Assembly (NCBI GenBank): GCA_045539625.1 | Contig: JAZQFS010000020.1 | Coordinates: forward strand, 1 to 32,416 | Origin: UMGS1387 sp045539625 | GTDB lineage: Bacteria; Bacillota; Clostridia; Oscillospirales; CAG-382 | Direction of reading: 5' to 3' | Length of the DNA: 32,416 nt | In this document: positions 8,367-16,498 of the stretch, piece by piece | Numbering within the stretch: position 1 is the stretch's first letter | How the letters are laid out: each line of letters opens with the position of its first letter | Made by a program: the position numbers and the translations under genes | Notes under the pieces: model-generated | What the model was told of the DNA's origin: nothing | Databases searched by the model: none | Seen by the model: only the letters and a program-made list of their open reading frames with translations

Positions 8367-9227
8367 ATGAAAAAGATAATTTTTACATTAATTGCAATTT
8401 GTATGCTGTCCTGTCTTGTGTATGCACAAAATACCGCCGATACTGTCGTTTATGACTTTACGGCACAGTTTTCCGAGGACTCGGCGGATATGCTGGGCGT
8501 GGGCGTTAAGGACGGCTTTCATGTCAGCGTAATAAAGGGAAGTCTTTCAACAATTTCAACCTTCGGTATTCCCGTAACCTTTACCCTTGAGGACGGCAAG
8601 GCACAGGGCTTTAACAGCGCAGTGTTTATGCTTAAGTGCGGTTACTTTGATGAAAAAAGCGTAATAACAATGAAGTACAAAAATGATAAGGGCGAGCTTG
8701 TGGGCACCCGGGACTTTAAGATTCTCAGCAAGGATTATACGCTTTACTGTGCGTCTCTTCCCGAAAATACATATGGCTTTGAAATCTTCGTAAACAGCGT
8801 TGAGCCTACCATGGATATGTATTCCGTTGACCTTGACTATATCAGACTTTATAAATCGTCTCGTCCCGTGCTTCTTACCATCGACAGCACAAGCGCACTT
8901 GTGGGGGACGAAATAAAGACTCTTGACAGCCCTGCACTTATAAAGGACGGCTTTACACTTACTCCTGCACGCTTTGTGGCGGAAAATGTGGGAGCAAAGG
9001 TGGAATGGATAGGTGCTGAACGAAAGGTTGTTATAACAAAAGACGAAACGGTTATCGAGCTTGTTATAGATAATACAACGGCTAAGGTAAACGGAAAAGA
9101 TGTAACGCTTGACGTTGCACCCTGTATTATCAATGATTTTACATATACCCCTGCAAGATTTGTTGCCGAAAACCTCGGATGTGACGTTGAGTGGGACGGT
9201 GTAAACAGAACCGTAATAATCAGCTGA
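8367..9227 (+). CDS. Secreted protein with copper-amine-oxidase N-terminal-like domain
   Basis: 286 aa from ATG 8367 (AAAGGAA upstream). A GTG 18 nt earlier overlaps the previous stop and is less likely, because the ATG gives a clean signal peptide: KK, a hydrophobic core, then VYA|QN at about residue 20. The middle part (about 25-165) is unrecognised and beta-rich. The C-terminal 110 residues contain two copies of the motif F-x-x-T-P-A-R-F-V-A-E-N-x-G-x-x-V-E-W, typical of the copper amine oxidase N-terminal-like domain (PF07833) found as a stalk or wall-associated module in many Firmicutes exported proteins. It is therefore likely extracellular or cell-wall associated. There is no catalytic domain, so its activity is unknown. 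Confidence 0.85.
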   Translation: MKKIIFTLIAICMLSCLVYAQNTADTVVYDFTAQFSEDSADMLGVGVKDGFHVSVIKGSLSTISTFGIPVTFTLEDGKAQGFNSAVFMLKCGYFDEKSVITMKYKNDKGELVGTRDFKILSKDYTLYCASLPENTYGFEIFVNSVEPTMDMYSVDLDYIRLYKSSRPVLLTIDSTSALVGDEIKTLDSPALIKDGFTLTPARFVAENVGAKVEWIGAERKVVITKDETVIELVIDNTTAKVNGKDVTLDVAPCIINDFTYTPARFVAENLGCDVEWDGVNRTVIIS

Positions 9228-9273
9228 CGGAGTTGTACGAACGGCAAATTTCAAATATATAGCGAATTGTCAT

Positions 9274-9304
9274 AAAGGAACGACCCAGGTGCCGTTCCTT
9301 TCTT
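9274..9304 (+). terminator. Likely terminator after the secreted protein gene
   Basis: Nine-bp arms AAAGGAACG (9274-9282) and CGTTCCTTT (9293-9301) enclose a 10-nt loop, and only a short pyrimidine tail (CTT) follows. The stem is strong and the U-tract weak. Confidence 0.6.
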
Positions 9305-9380
9305 GCGCAAAAAAATCCATGCACCGAAAGCGATGCATTGAAATTGAATGAAAAATATTTATTTGATTGTCTTGTAAATG

Positions 9381-9455
9381 CATAACTTGACCAAGACCCT
9401 TTACGAAGTTTAGTCTTATCATTGCAGCAGGAATTTTAGCATGTGTAAGGAATCT
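9381..9455 (-). pseudogene. Remnant of an L-fucose isomerase gene (25 codons)
   Basis: Read on minus, this gives 25 codons (RFLTHAKIPAAMIRLNFVKG, then LGQVM) matching residues 456-480 of the intact fucI at 10925-12730 (its bases 11291-11365). 61 of 75 bases and 19 of 25 residues are identical, without gaps. Homology appears to stop abruptly on both sides, and there is no start codon or ribosome site. It is a relic of a second, diverged fucI copy in the same orientation as the intact gene. Confidence 0.85.
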
Positions 9456-9470
9456 GAGGATAAAAAAGAC

Positions 9471-9499
9471 TTGACTTTTTCAATCCTATATGCTATAAT
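9471..9499 (+). promoter_or_regulatory. Promoter of the metallophosphoesterase gene
   Basis: TTGACT (9471-9476), 17-nt spacer, TATAAT (9494-9499), with an extended TGC directly before the -10. The predicted start is about 9506, ahead of the CGGAGG ribosome site at 9524-9529. Confidence 0.85.
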
Positions 9500-9536
9500 A
9501 CCCTAACAAAAATATAGCTGTATCGGAGGAATTGAC

Positions 9537-10571
9537 ATGACAGATAATATTGTTGAGTTAAATAAAGAAGCAGAACAGTTTGTGATTCAGGCGGGAATGG
9601 GAAGGTCACGCCATAATTTCGGAAAACTTTTCGGAGATAAATATACACCCCTTACTTTTGTCCATGCTGCGGATATGCACGCTGACACTGTTGCATGGAA
9701 CAGAATGGTGGAATATGTCAATCGGTATAAGGAATATCTTTCATTTGTGCTTCATACGGGAGACTATTGCGGCGGCAGCCAGAAGGTATATAAAGACTTT
9801 GGTGAGGTTTGTGATAAGTGTGAGCTTGAAACATATCAGACCAATGGAAACCACGACTGTTTTCCCGGAGATTATCCGTGGCATCTCGGCGACAAACAAA
9901 CTACACACGGTTTGTTGTTCAAACATACGGAAAATTGGAATGTAAATTTCATGGATATTCCTTTTCCCATGAGCTATTACAAGGATTTTCCCGAATCCAA
10001 CATAAGAATGATCGTGCTTGACGACTACTTTGATGTTCCCGAAACAAGATTGTGGCTCAAGGGTGTTCTTTCGGACGCCAAAGAAAAAGGGCTTCATGTA
10101 TTTACTGCACAGCATGAACGGACAAATTACATTGAAGAAACCTTCGGTGTTAATTATTCTACCGCCGACAATTACAGAGCTGCAAACGAAGCATCGGAAC
10201 GTTCCCGTACTTCCTTAGATTTTGACCGCAGAGGAAGAGAACTTTATGAAGATGTTATTGCCCAATTCATTGAAAATGGCGGTAATTTCATCTGCAATTT
10301 TGCCGGACATGAGCACGTGGACGAATTTGGTCTTACAAATAATGGTATTCTTAATGTTGTGGTACAAAACGGACTTTGCTGGGATGCTCTTGGCGACACC
10401 AAGCGTGTAAATGGTACAAAAAGCATGGACTGCTTTAATGTTGTGGGAATTGATACGGAACTCGGATTGCTCAAGATAATAAGAATCGGTGCAGATGTTG
10501 ACCATTATATGAGAAAGAAAAGAGTGCTTTGTTTCAACTATGTGGAAAAGAAGGTTGTTTTTGAAGCATAA
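9537..10571 (+). CDS. Calcineurin-like metallophosphoesterase
   Basis: 344 aa from ATG 9537 with CGGAGG upstream. The dinuclear metal-binding motifs are in order: D46-x-H48 (AADMHAD), GD (75-76, HTGDYCGG), GNHD (104-107), His193 (FTAQHER) and GHEH (257-260). These are the PF00149 signatures for hydrolysis of a phosphomonoester or phosphodiester. There is no signal peptide or membrane helix, so the protein is cytoplasmic. It has its own strong promoter and terminator, so it is monocistronic. It sits between a fucI relic and the intact fucI, apparently on the flank of an old rearrangement. The substrate cannot be predicted from motifs alone. Confidence 0.88.
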   Translation: MTDNIVELNKEAEQFVIQAGMGRSRHNFGKLFGDKYTPLTFVHAADMHADTVAWNRMVEYVNRYKEYLSFVLHTGDYCGGSQKVYKDFGEVCDKCELETYQTNGNHDCFPGDYPWHLGDKQTTHGLLFKHTENWNVNFMDIPFPMSYYKDFPESNIRMIVLDDYFDVPETRLWLKGVLSDAKEKGLHVFTAQHERTNYIEETFGVNYSTADNYRAANEASERSRTSLDFDRRGRELYEDVIAQFIENGGNFICNFAGHEHVDEFGLTNNGILNVVVQNGLCWDALGDTKRVNGTKSMDCFNVVGIDTELGLLKIIRIGADVDHYMRKKRVLCFNYVEKKVVFEA

Positions 10572-10690
10572 TCGGTGCTCAACGCTGATTAAAAACGAAG
10601 CTGTTCGGAAAATGATATGAAGAGCCGAATTCCGCACAAAATGAAACGTCAAAAGACTGTATTGACCTGATAAAACAGAATAATTGATAC

Positions 10691-10729
10691 ACACCTTTGA
10701 AGGCAAGATGCTTTCAGAGGTGTTTTTTT
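10691..10729 (+). terminator. Terminator of the metallophosphoesterase gene
   Basis: A 14-bp stem with two G-T pairs, 10691-10704 against 10710-10723, has a 5-nt loop and is followed by a run of seven T. Confidence 0.88.
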
Positions 10730-10739
10730 GCAAAAGATT

Positions 10740-10769
10740 AACCCCACCTTTTTATCCGAAAGTGGGGTT
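10740..10769 (-). terminator. Candidate terminator downstream of fucI
   Basis: Arms AACCCCAC (10740-10747) and GTGGGGTT (10762-10769). On minus it is followed by AATCTTTT, a weak U-tract. It lies 155 nt past the fucI stop. Confidence 0.5.
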
Positions 10770-10924
10770 GTAATTAATCTCAGAATAAGTCATCACGACT
10801 CATTTTTTGTGTTTAGCTGTTTTGTCCGCTTGCGTTTAAGGGAATCAAAACGGCTTTTCGGGAACCGATAATAGAGTATCATCCGAGGAAGCCTTCGAAA
10901 ATTGCTGTCGGTATTCCCGACCGC
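10770..10924. other. Non-coding stretch after fucI with long-range inverted repeat
   Basis: This is part of the 353-bp gene-free interval 10572-10924, whose other elements are the two terminators. There is no convincing gene. TCGGGAACCG (10858-10867) pairs with CGGTATTCCCGA (10909-10920), with a TA bulge, around a 41-nt loop, immediately beside the fucI stop codon. No U-tract follows. Confidence 0.4.
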
Positions 10925-12730
10925 TTATTTGCGAGTGCTTGCAAAAGTTGGTCCGTAAGCGGCGCAGGCTCTGTAGTCCTGACCTTCCTTGTCCATGCCA
11001 AAAGCATTCCATGCAGCAGGACGGAAGATTTTTTCTTCGGGAACGTTGTGCATACAAACGGGAATTCTGAGAATTGAACAAAGTGTTATAATATCGGCAC
11101 CGATATGTCCGTAGCTGATGGCACCGTGGTTGGCACCCCAATTGTTCATAACGTCATATGCGGTCTTGAATGCGCCCTCGCCTGTGCATCTGGGAGCAAA
11201 CCATGTGCAAGGCCAGGTGTAGTCTGTTCTCTTCCACAGAACGTCAGATACTTCATCGGGAAGACCTACTGTCCAGCCCTCGGCAATCTGCATAACGGGA
11301 CCCAGTCCCTTAACGTAGTTGAGTCTTATCATGGTAGCGGGCATTTCGGCACGTGTAAGGAATCTGGAAGAATATCCGCCGCCTCTGAAGTAGCCGAGGT
11401 CTGCCATATTCCATGTTGTTGCCGCCATAATTGTGTCGGCATCCTTTTCTGTTACGTTGTACCATTCCTTCATAACGCCGTTGCCGTTTTTGTCCTTCAC
11501 TTCACCGCAGGCATCAAGACAGCATGCACCTGAATTGATAAGGTGGATAAAGCCGTCGGCGTCCTTTGCTTTGCCGTCGATTTCGTAGCCTGCAGCCTTC
11601 TTGACAGCATCGCCGCTCCAGTATGTTCTTACGTCTGCAAACATCTGAGGTCTGTTTGTAAGAAGCTTGCCGAAGAGCATACATACGCCGTTGAGAGTAT
11701 CGTTTTCGGTTGCGAGAATGTAAGGCTCACGTGCACCGTTCCAGTCAAAGGAGGTGTTGAGCATAGCTTCGGGGAAGTCGCAGTTGGGATAGAAGTCTGT
11801 CCACTGTCTCTGTCCCTGGAAGCCTGCGGCAATGGCATTGTGACCGACCATTTCTTCCTCACAGCCTTCGGGAAGATTCTTGTTGCCGTTCATAAGATCC
11901 TTGATGATGCACATCATCTTAACAACAAATTCAAACTGTTCTTCCTTAACCTTGTCGCTTCTCTGCATATCCTCGGGATTCTTGTCAAAGCCGATGTTGC
12001 ACTTTTCCTTAGCCCACTTAAGAGCCTTTTCAAACTCAGCCTTGTCGTAAATGCCCTCTGTCATTCGTCTGATGATTTCTACCTCGTCAACGGACTCAAC
12101 TCTCATACCAAGATACTCTTCAAAGAAGTCGCAGTTAACAATTGAGCCTGCAATACCCATACAGATAGAGCCTATCTGCAGATAAGACTTTCCTCTCATT
12201 GTTGCAGCGGCTACCGCACATCTTGCAAAGCGAAGAATCTTTTCGGCAACGTCAGCAGGAATTGAGGTGTCGTCCATGTCCTGTACATCATGACCGTAGA
12301 TGCCGAAAGCGGGAAGTCCCTTCTGTGCGTGGGAAGCAAGCACCGATGCAAGATAAACAGCACCCGGTCTTTCCGTTCCGTTAAAGCCCCATACGCCCTT
12401 GATTGTCATAGGATCCATATCCATGGTTTCAGAGCCGTAGCACCAGCAAGGAGTTACGGTAAGGGTGATGTCAACGCCTCCCTTCTTGAACTTTGCCGCA
12501 CACGCCGCTGCCTCTGCACCTCGTCCTATGGTGGTGTCTGCAATAATTACCTTTACAGGCTCTCCGTTGGAATAGCGCAGGTTTTCGGAAATGAGCTTTG
12601 CGGCGCTCTTTGCCATATTCATTGTCTGTTCTTCAAGTGATTCACGAACCTTTAACGGTCCTCTTCTTCCGTCAATTGTGGGACGGATACCGATTACGGG
12701 GTAATCACCGATAAGTCTTGACTGTGCCAT
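10925..12730 (-). CDS. fucI: L-fucose isomerase
   Basis: 601 aa, full length for the family. It converts L-fucose to L-fuculose, the first cytoplasmic step of fucose catabolism, using Mn2+. The sequence follows the family throughout: N-terminal IGIRPTIDGRRGP, the block FDWNGAREP-x5-TENDTLNGV, then FADVRTYWSGDA and a C-terminal NNWGANHGAISYGH. By motif the metal ligands are Glu342, Asp366 and His535. The ribosome site AAGGAG is upstream of ATG 12730. It is divergent from an AraC regulator that probably controls it. Fuculokinase and fuculose-phosphate aldolase are not in the window; a GH29 fucosidase that could supply fucose is at 25244-26473. Confidence 0.96.
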   Translation of the reverse strand: MAQSRLIGDYPVIGIRPTIDGRRGPLKVRESLEEQTMNMAKSAAKLISENLRYSNGEPVKVIIADTTIGRGAEAAACAAKFKKGGVDITLTVTPCWCYGSETMDMDPMTIKGVWGFNGTERPGAVYLASVLASHAQKGLPAFGIYGHDVQDMDDTSIPADVAEKILRFARCAVAAATMRGKSYLQIGSICMGIAGSIVNCDFFEEYLGMRVESVDEVEIIRRMTEGIYDKAEFEKALKWAKEKCNIGFDKNPEDMQRSDKVKEEQFEFVVKMMCIIKDLMNGNKNLPEGCEEEMVGHNAIAAGFQGQRQWTDFYPNCDFPEAMLNTSFDWNGAREPYILATENDTLNGVCMLFGKLLTNRPQMFADVRTYWSGDAVKKAAGYEIDGKAKDADGFIHLINSGACCLDACGEVKDKNGNGVMKEWYNVTEKDADTIMAATTWNMADLGYFRGGGYSSRFLTRAEMPATMIRLNYVKGLGPVMQIAEGWTVGLPDEVSDVLWKRTDYTWPCTWFAPRCTGEGAFKTAYDVMNNWGANHGAISYGHIGADIITLCSILRIPVCMHNVPEEKIFRPAAWNAFGMDKEGQDYRACAAYGPTFASTRK

Positions 12731-12763
12731 AATTTTGACGCTCCTTATAAAAATTGGTATTTT

Positions 12764-12792
12764 TAGATATATTTATCTACCTATAATTATAC
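12764..12792. promoter_or_regulatory. Palindromes in the fucI / AraC intergenic region
   Basis: The inverted repeat TAGATA-TATT-TATCTA (12764-12779) and the palindrome TATAATTATA (12782-12791) sit in the fucI leader side. The second includes a TATAAT on minus that could be the fucI -10, but no good -35 precedes it, as expected for an activator-dependent promoter. These are candidate operators of the divergent AraC protein. Confidence 0.4.
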
Positions 12793-12794
12793 AC

Positions 12795-12824
12795 TTGACA
12801 GTTCAATAATTCTTGTGCTATAAT
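12795..12824 (+). promoter_or_regulatory. Promoter of the AraC gene beside fucI
   Basis: TTGACA (12795-12800), 18-nt spacer, TATAAT (12819-12824), with TGC directly before the -10. The predicted start is about 12831, ahead of the ribosome site TGGAGG. Confidence 0.85.
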
Positions 12825-12862
12825 ACCAAAAAGTATAATTATTTTCACATTTTGGAGGAAAA

Positions 12863-13714
12863 ATGAGCTATAATGAAGTAAAAAGCAGGGGAACGGTGGA
12901 TTTTCCCATAGAGCTTCACACCCTGACTGAGCACAGTCCAAAGTATAATATGGCGCATCATTGGCACACTGACCTTGAAATTGTGTATGTGATTTCAGGG
13001 GAGCTGTGCCTTAGCCTCAATAATTATGACTACATTATGCACGAGGGCGACGTTGCCTTTGTAAATTGCGAGGTTGTCCACGGAGCAATACCCAAGAATT
13101 GTAAGTATCAGTGCATAGTGCTTAATCCCGACGGGATAGCTTCAAAGCCTGAGGACTGGCAGGAAATGTGGAAAGCACTTGCATCAAACGAGCTTTTTAT
13201 CAATGAATATTTTCCAAGTGACAGCGTTGTGGCACAAAGCGCAAGAAAGCTGTTTGAGGAAATGGAAAAACAGGAAAGCAGCTATTCACGGCTTTCCTGT
13301 CTCGGAGCACTGTTCAGTTTGTACGGTGAGCTGTCACGCAGTAACGGCTTTATAAAGGAACGCCACGCCTCCTCCGACGGCTTTTACCGCAATGAGCAAA
13401 AGCTTAAAAAGGTGCTGTCCTTTATAAGAGGCAATTACGATAAACCCATAACCTTACAGGATATGGCAAAAATCTGCGAGATGTCTCCTAAATATTTCTG
13501 CTCTTATTTCAAGAAGATGACAAAGATGACACCCACCGAATACCTGCTGTTTTACCGTGTTGAGAAAAGTGCAAGAATGTTGCTTAAAAGCGACCTGCCA
13601 ATCACGGAAATAGCTTACGGCTCGGGCTTTTCCGAGTTGTCCTACTTTATCAAGGTGTTCAAAAAGCAGATGGGCATGAGCCCGGGAAAATTCCGTAAGT
13701 GGAGCTGCACGTAA
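12863..13714 (+). CDS. AraC family regulator (probable fucose regulator)
   Basis: 283 aa from ATG 12863 with TGGAGGAAAA upstream. The N-terminal cupin domain (about 15-110) has the histidine-rich sugar-binding look of AraC regulators (HHWHTDLEIVYV, and EGDVAFVNCEVVHG). Residues about 185-283 are the AraC DNA-binding domain, with first HTH TLQDMAKICEMSPKYFCSYFKKMT and second ITEIAYGSGFSELSYFIKVFKKQMG, ending MSPGKFRK. It is divergent from fucI across 132 bp with a strong promoter of its own, so control of fucI in response to fucose or fuculose is the simplest reading. It ends only 13 nt from the convergent lipoprotein gene. Confidence 0.92.
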   Translation: MSYNEVKSRGTVDFPIELHTLTEHSPKYNMAHHWHTDLEIVYVISGELCLSLNNYDYIMHEGDVAFVNCEVVHGAIPKNCKYQCIVLNPDGIASKPEDWQEMWKALASNELFINEYFPSDSVVAQSARKLFEEMEKQESSYSRLSCLGALFSLYGELSRSNGFIKERHASSDGFYRNEQKLKKVLSFIRGNYDKPITLQDMAKICEMSPKYFCSYFKKMTKMTPTEYLLFYRVEKSARMLLKSDLPITEIAYGSGFSELSYFIKVFKKQMGMSPGKFRKWSCT

Positions 13715-13727
13715 GCACTTTACTTTA

Positions 13728-14918
13728 TCAGAAGCCCACGCCTGCTTCGGCAAGACCTGTGTCGTTTACAACGTCAATGCCTAAAAGACAGGGCGTGCCT
13801 TGACCGTCGTAGGGTGCAAAATGGAAAATGAGAGTCTTTGCCTTTGCAAAATATGCTAAATCCGCATATGTGTCAACGGTGAGGTCAATGCCCTCGTCAG
13901 TCCGGCTGTAAGCACTAATCTCATTCCATACGCTGTATGCACCGTGACCGTAGAAGCAGCCGTAGATTTCGTCCTCGGGCTTGTAAACATCATAACCGCT
14001 TGTATCGTGGATGCTTACCCACAAATCAAAGTCCTGCCATGTTTTAAGCTCAACACCACGGTTTCCGTCAAAGGCTGAGGCGATAAAGGCGTTAATCTCG
14101 GTCATGGAGTAAGGATGGGGCATATCGGCAGAGTTGTCAAAGCGTATCATGGTATGGGGAATGAAGTGATAGCCCGAAACATTGTGAAAATCAAAGGAAT
14201 CGGCGTTGTTTTTGCCAAGGGATAGTGTGCTTACATAGTGGTCTGTGAAGCTGTCGGCAAGATAGCTGATTTTCCACGGAACGTCAATGCCGTGATAGAG
14301 GGTTGCCACTCTTTCAAAGGGTGAAAAGAAGGTAACGGTGTTTCCTGTTGCACTGTCATTTTCGGTGGCAAGGAAATAATAGCTTTCGGCAGATGGAAAA
14401 TACTCCGATGAGCCGTCGGAATTGATAATGCAAAGATATTTGTTGTAGTGTGAAAAATAACCGTAGTAGGGGCTGTCCTGCTGCTGTATAATATCGATGG
14501 GAATAAGTTCGGCATCGGTTATGTTTGCACTGTCAAGAAAAGTATAATATTCGCTTTTACCGCCGACATAGGTGCTTACTGCCTCTTTGTCGGCATTTTT
14601 CAGGCTTTCAATAAAACCGAGAGCCACAGTGTCAATACCCTGTTCGGGATTTTTAACCGCACTGTACTTTTCCATAAGGGCGTCTACAGTGCTCTTTGGC
14701 ACTTCGTCTTTCTGCACCTCGTCCTTGTTTTCGGGAGTGTTGCCGAAGTCCCCGTTTTCAGGATTGCTGTCGGTGACGGTACCCTCGTCAAGAGGCTTTT
14801 CGCCCAAATCTTCACGCTGTTCGCCTGTCACGGTGTTTTCCGATATTCTTGCAATACAGGAAGAAAAAATAAGGGTACAAAGCAGTAATAAGCAGATAAT
14901 GATGTTTGTTTTTTTCAT
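13728..14918 (-). CDS. Lipoprotein of unknown function, last gene of EetAB/ApbE operon
   Basis: 396 aa. A lipoprotein signal peptide (KK, hydrophobic core, LIFSSC) has its lipidated cysteine at residue 21. A polar linker rich in Glu, Asp, Asn and Thr (about 25-75) is followed by a globular domain I do not recognise, with many aromatic residues. It is anchored outside the membrane. It is 18 nt downstream of apbE with its own AAGGAGG, so it is co-expressed with a flavin transferase and may be its substrate or an electron acceptor. A loose match to the flavinylation motif D-x-x-T-G-A-T is DSATGNT at 188-194, with Asn replacing Ala. No clear FMN-binding domain is visible, so that role is only a hypothesis. 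Confidence 0.8.
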   Translation of the reverse strand: MKKTNIIICLLLLCTLIFSSCIARISENTVTGEQREDLGEKPLDEGTVTDSNPENGDFGNTPENKDEVQKDEVPKSTVDALMEKYSAVKNPEQGIDTVALGFIESLKNADKEAVSTYVGGKSEYYTFLDSANITDAELIPIDIIQQQDSPYYGYFSHYNKYLCIINSDGSSEYFPSAESYYFLATENDSATGNTVTFFSPFERVATLYHGIDVPWKISYLADSFTDHYVSTLSLGKNNADSFDFHNVSGYHFIPHTMIRFDNSADMPHPYSMTEINAFIASAFDGNRGVELKTWQDFDLWVSIHDTSGYDVYKPEDEIYGCFYGHGAYSVWNEISAYSRTDEGIDLTVDTYADLAYFAKAKTLIFHFAPYDGQGTPCLLGIDVVNDTGLAEAGVGF

Positions 14919-14936
14919 GATAAAAGCCTCCTTGCT

Positions 14937-15956
14937 TCAGTTTAATGTGATTATGTTGAAATTATCCGTGTCTGTCAGTGAAAATTTGTCTTTAAGACCG
15001 TCAGACACTAAAATGCTTTCGTCTTCAAGTATCAAAATCATCTCGAAATCATATTTTTGCTGACGGTAGAATTGTGTTGCCCTGTCCTTGCCCATAACGA
15101 AAAGTGCCGTTGACAGCGCATCGCCCGTCTCCGCATCGTCCGAGACAACACAGGCACAGGCAATACCGCTTTGTGACGGATAGCCTGTTTTGGAATCGAA
15201 AATGTGGTGATAGATTTTGCCGTCCTTCTCAAAAAATCTTTCGTATGCACCTGAAATTGAGATAAAGCCGCTGTCCATTTTAAGAACACCCGCCGTCTTT
15301 TCCTTGTCAAAGGGGTTAGTGATGCCTACATTCCAGCCTGTTTTGCCACCCTTGACAGCAGACGGGGAGGAGCCGTGTACGCCCACGTTTCCGCCAAAGC
15401 TGATACAGAAGTTTTTTTCGCCCGTCTCTATTGCCTTTTCGTATGCCTTGCCGAGAGCATAGCCCTTTGCAATTCCGCCAAGGTCAACCTGTACTCCTTG
15501 CCGTAAAAGACTTGCACTTTTGCCGTCAACGGACAGGTCTGAAAACGAGGTGAGAGTGAGTGCTTTTTCAACGGCATCGGAATGAGGAACAATGTTTTTG
15601 CCCGAGGTTATGTCCCACAGCGAAGCGACGGCACCCATACAGGGATTGTATGCACCGTCTGTGGCGTTTGCAATATCTGCAGCCTTGCTTAAGAGGGCTG
15701 CGGTATCCTCCGAGGCCTCAATAAAGCCGCTGTCATTAAGACGGGAAATTTCGCTTTCGGCTATTGTTTTTGAAAACAGCTTTTCGTACTTTTCGGTAAG
15801 CTTTGCGATTTCGTCCGCGGTTTCGGCTTTTTCACTTGTTACGGTGATAAAGGTGTTCATGGCAAAAAAAGTGCGGCTTTCAAAGGAAGGAACGGAGGAA
15901 CAGCCAAACAGCAAAAACACGGCAATACACAAAATCGCCGAAAGTGTTTTTTTCAT
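14937..15956 (-). CDS. apbE: FAD:protein FMN transferase (ApbE/FmnB), lipoprotein
   Basis: 339 aa. The lipoprotein signal ends LLFGC, with Cys19. ApbE hallmarks are FFAMNTFITV (residues about 30-39), the conserved VDLGGIAKGYALG block and the late DALSTALFVMG with the metal-binding Asp. The enzyme uses FAD and Mg2+ to attach FMN covalently to Thr or Ser of exported proteins outside the membrane. It overlaps the EetB-like gene by 4 nt (ATGA) and is followed by the unknown lipoprotein. Within the EetA-EetB-ApbE arrangement it corresponds to FmnB of the Listeria extracellular electron transfer locus. Assignment is very secure; its flavinylation target is not identified here. Confidence 0.95.
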   Translation of the reverse strand: MKKTLSAILCIAVFLLFGCSSVPSFESRTFFAMNTFITVTSEKAETADEIAKLTEKYEKLFSKTIAESEISRLNDSGFIEASEDTAALLSKAADIANATDGAYNPCMGAVASLWDITSGKNIVPHSDAVEKALTLTSFSDLSVDGKSASLLRQGVQVDLGGIAKGYALGKAYEKAIETGEKNFCISFGGNVGVHGSSPSAVKGGKTGWNVGITNPFDKEKTAGVLKMDSGFISISGAYERFFEKDGKIYHHIFDSKTGYPSQSGIACACVVSDDAETGDALSTALFVMGKDRATQFYRQQKYDFEMILILEDESILVSDGLKDKFSLTDTDNFNIITLN

Positions 15957-16498
15957 ACTCTTCCACCTTTCTTTGATGTAAAAAGCTTAAGACGGGGAAT
16001 AACGGTGTTCATAACAGCACCGCTTACAGAGCCTGTCACACTTGATGCGGCACAAAATAGGGGAAGATAGGACAAAAGTGCACCGTCGCCCATAATTATG
16101 ATGGCACATATTGTCTGACCTATTGCGTGAAAAACGGCACTTATGCAGGAAATTCCGCAAAAGGTGAAAACTTTGCCGTACAGCCTTTTTGTCATAATAA
16201 GCGAGGCAAAGGATAAGACCGTACCGCCGTAGGACATTGCAAGGCTTACGGGATTTGCCGAAAACATAAACAAAAACAGCGGTCTGAGGAGCGATACGGC
16301 AAGCGCTGCCTTTACACCGCAAATGTAAAGACAGGCAGTTATTGCAATGTTGCAAAAGCCAAGCTTTACACCGGGCATGGGAATTGCAGCGTTAATTCCC
16401 GATACCGATTCTACAATAGATATTATAACCGAAATTCCAAGAAAAACAGCACCGAGAGAGACGGTTTTCAGCTTTTTGCTTTTATCCTGCAATGACAT
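15953..16498 (-). CDS. Gx transporter family membrane protein (EetB-like)
   Basis: 181 aa, hydrophobic, with about five to six membrane segments. It shows the Gx transporter / heptaprenyl diphosphate synthase component I-like signature (PF07456): AAIPMPGVKLGFCNIA near residue 40 and LLRPLFLFMFSANPVSLAMSYGG near residue 75. Related proteins sit with NusG-domain-II proteins and ApbE in extracellular electron transfer loci (EetB). It overlaps the EetA-like gene by 17 nt and apbE by 4 nt, so the three are translationally coupled. Older annotations would call it hepS-like; the gene context favours a redox role. Its exact transport or electron transfer function is not established. Confidence 0.87.
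   Translation of the reverse strand: MSLQDKSKKLKTVSLGAVFLGISVIISIVESVSGINAAIPMPGVKLGFCNIAITACLYICGVKAALAVSLLRPLFLFMFSANPVSLAMSYGGTVLSFASLIMTKRLYGKVFTFCGISCISAVFHAIGQTICAIIIMGDGALLSYLPLFCAASSVTGSVSGAVMNTVIPRLKLFTSKKGGRV

Noticed and set aside
9228..9536. Hidden small gene in the 309-bp gap
   Set aside because: Only a terminator, the fucI relic and a promoter are supported; no ORF with a ribosome site.
10845..11141. Small minus-strand ORF next to fucI
   Set aside because: It overlaps the fucI 3' end in another frame, has no ribosome site and encodes no recognisable protein.
13728..14918. Assignment of the lipoprotein as PplA
   Set aside because: It lacks recognisable FMN-binding domains and exact flavinylation motifs; only gene position and one loose motif match.
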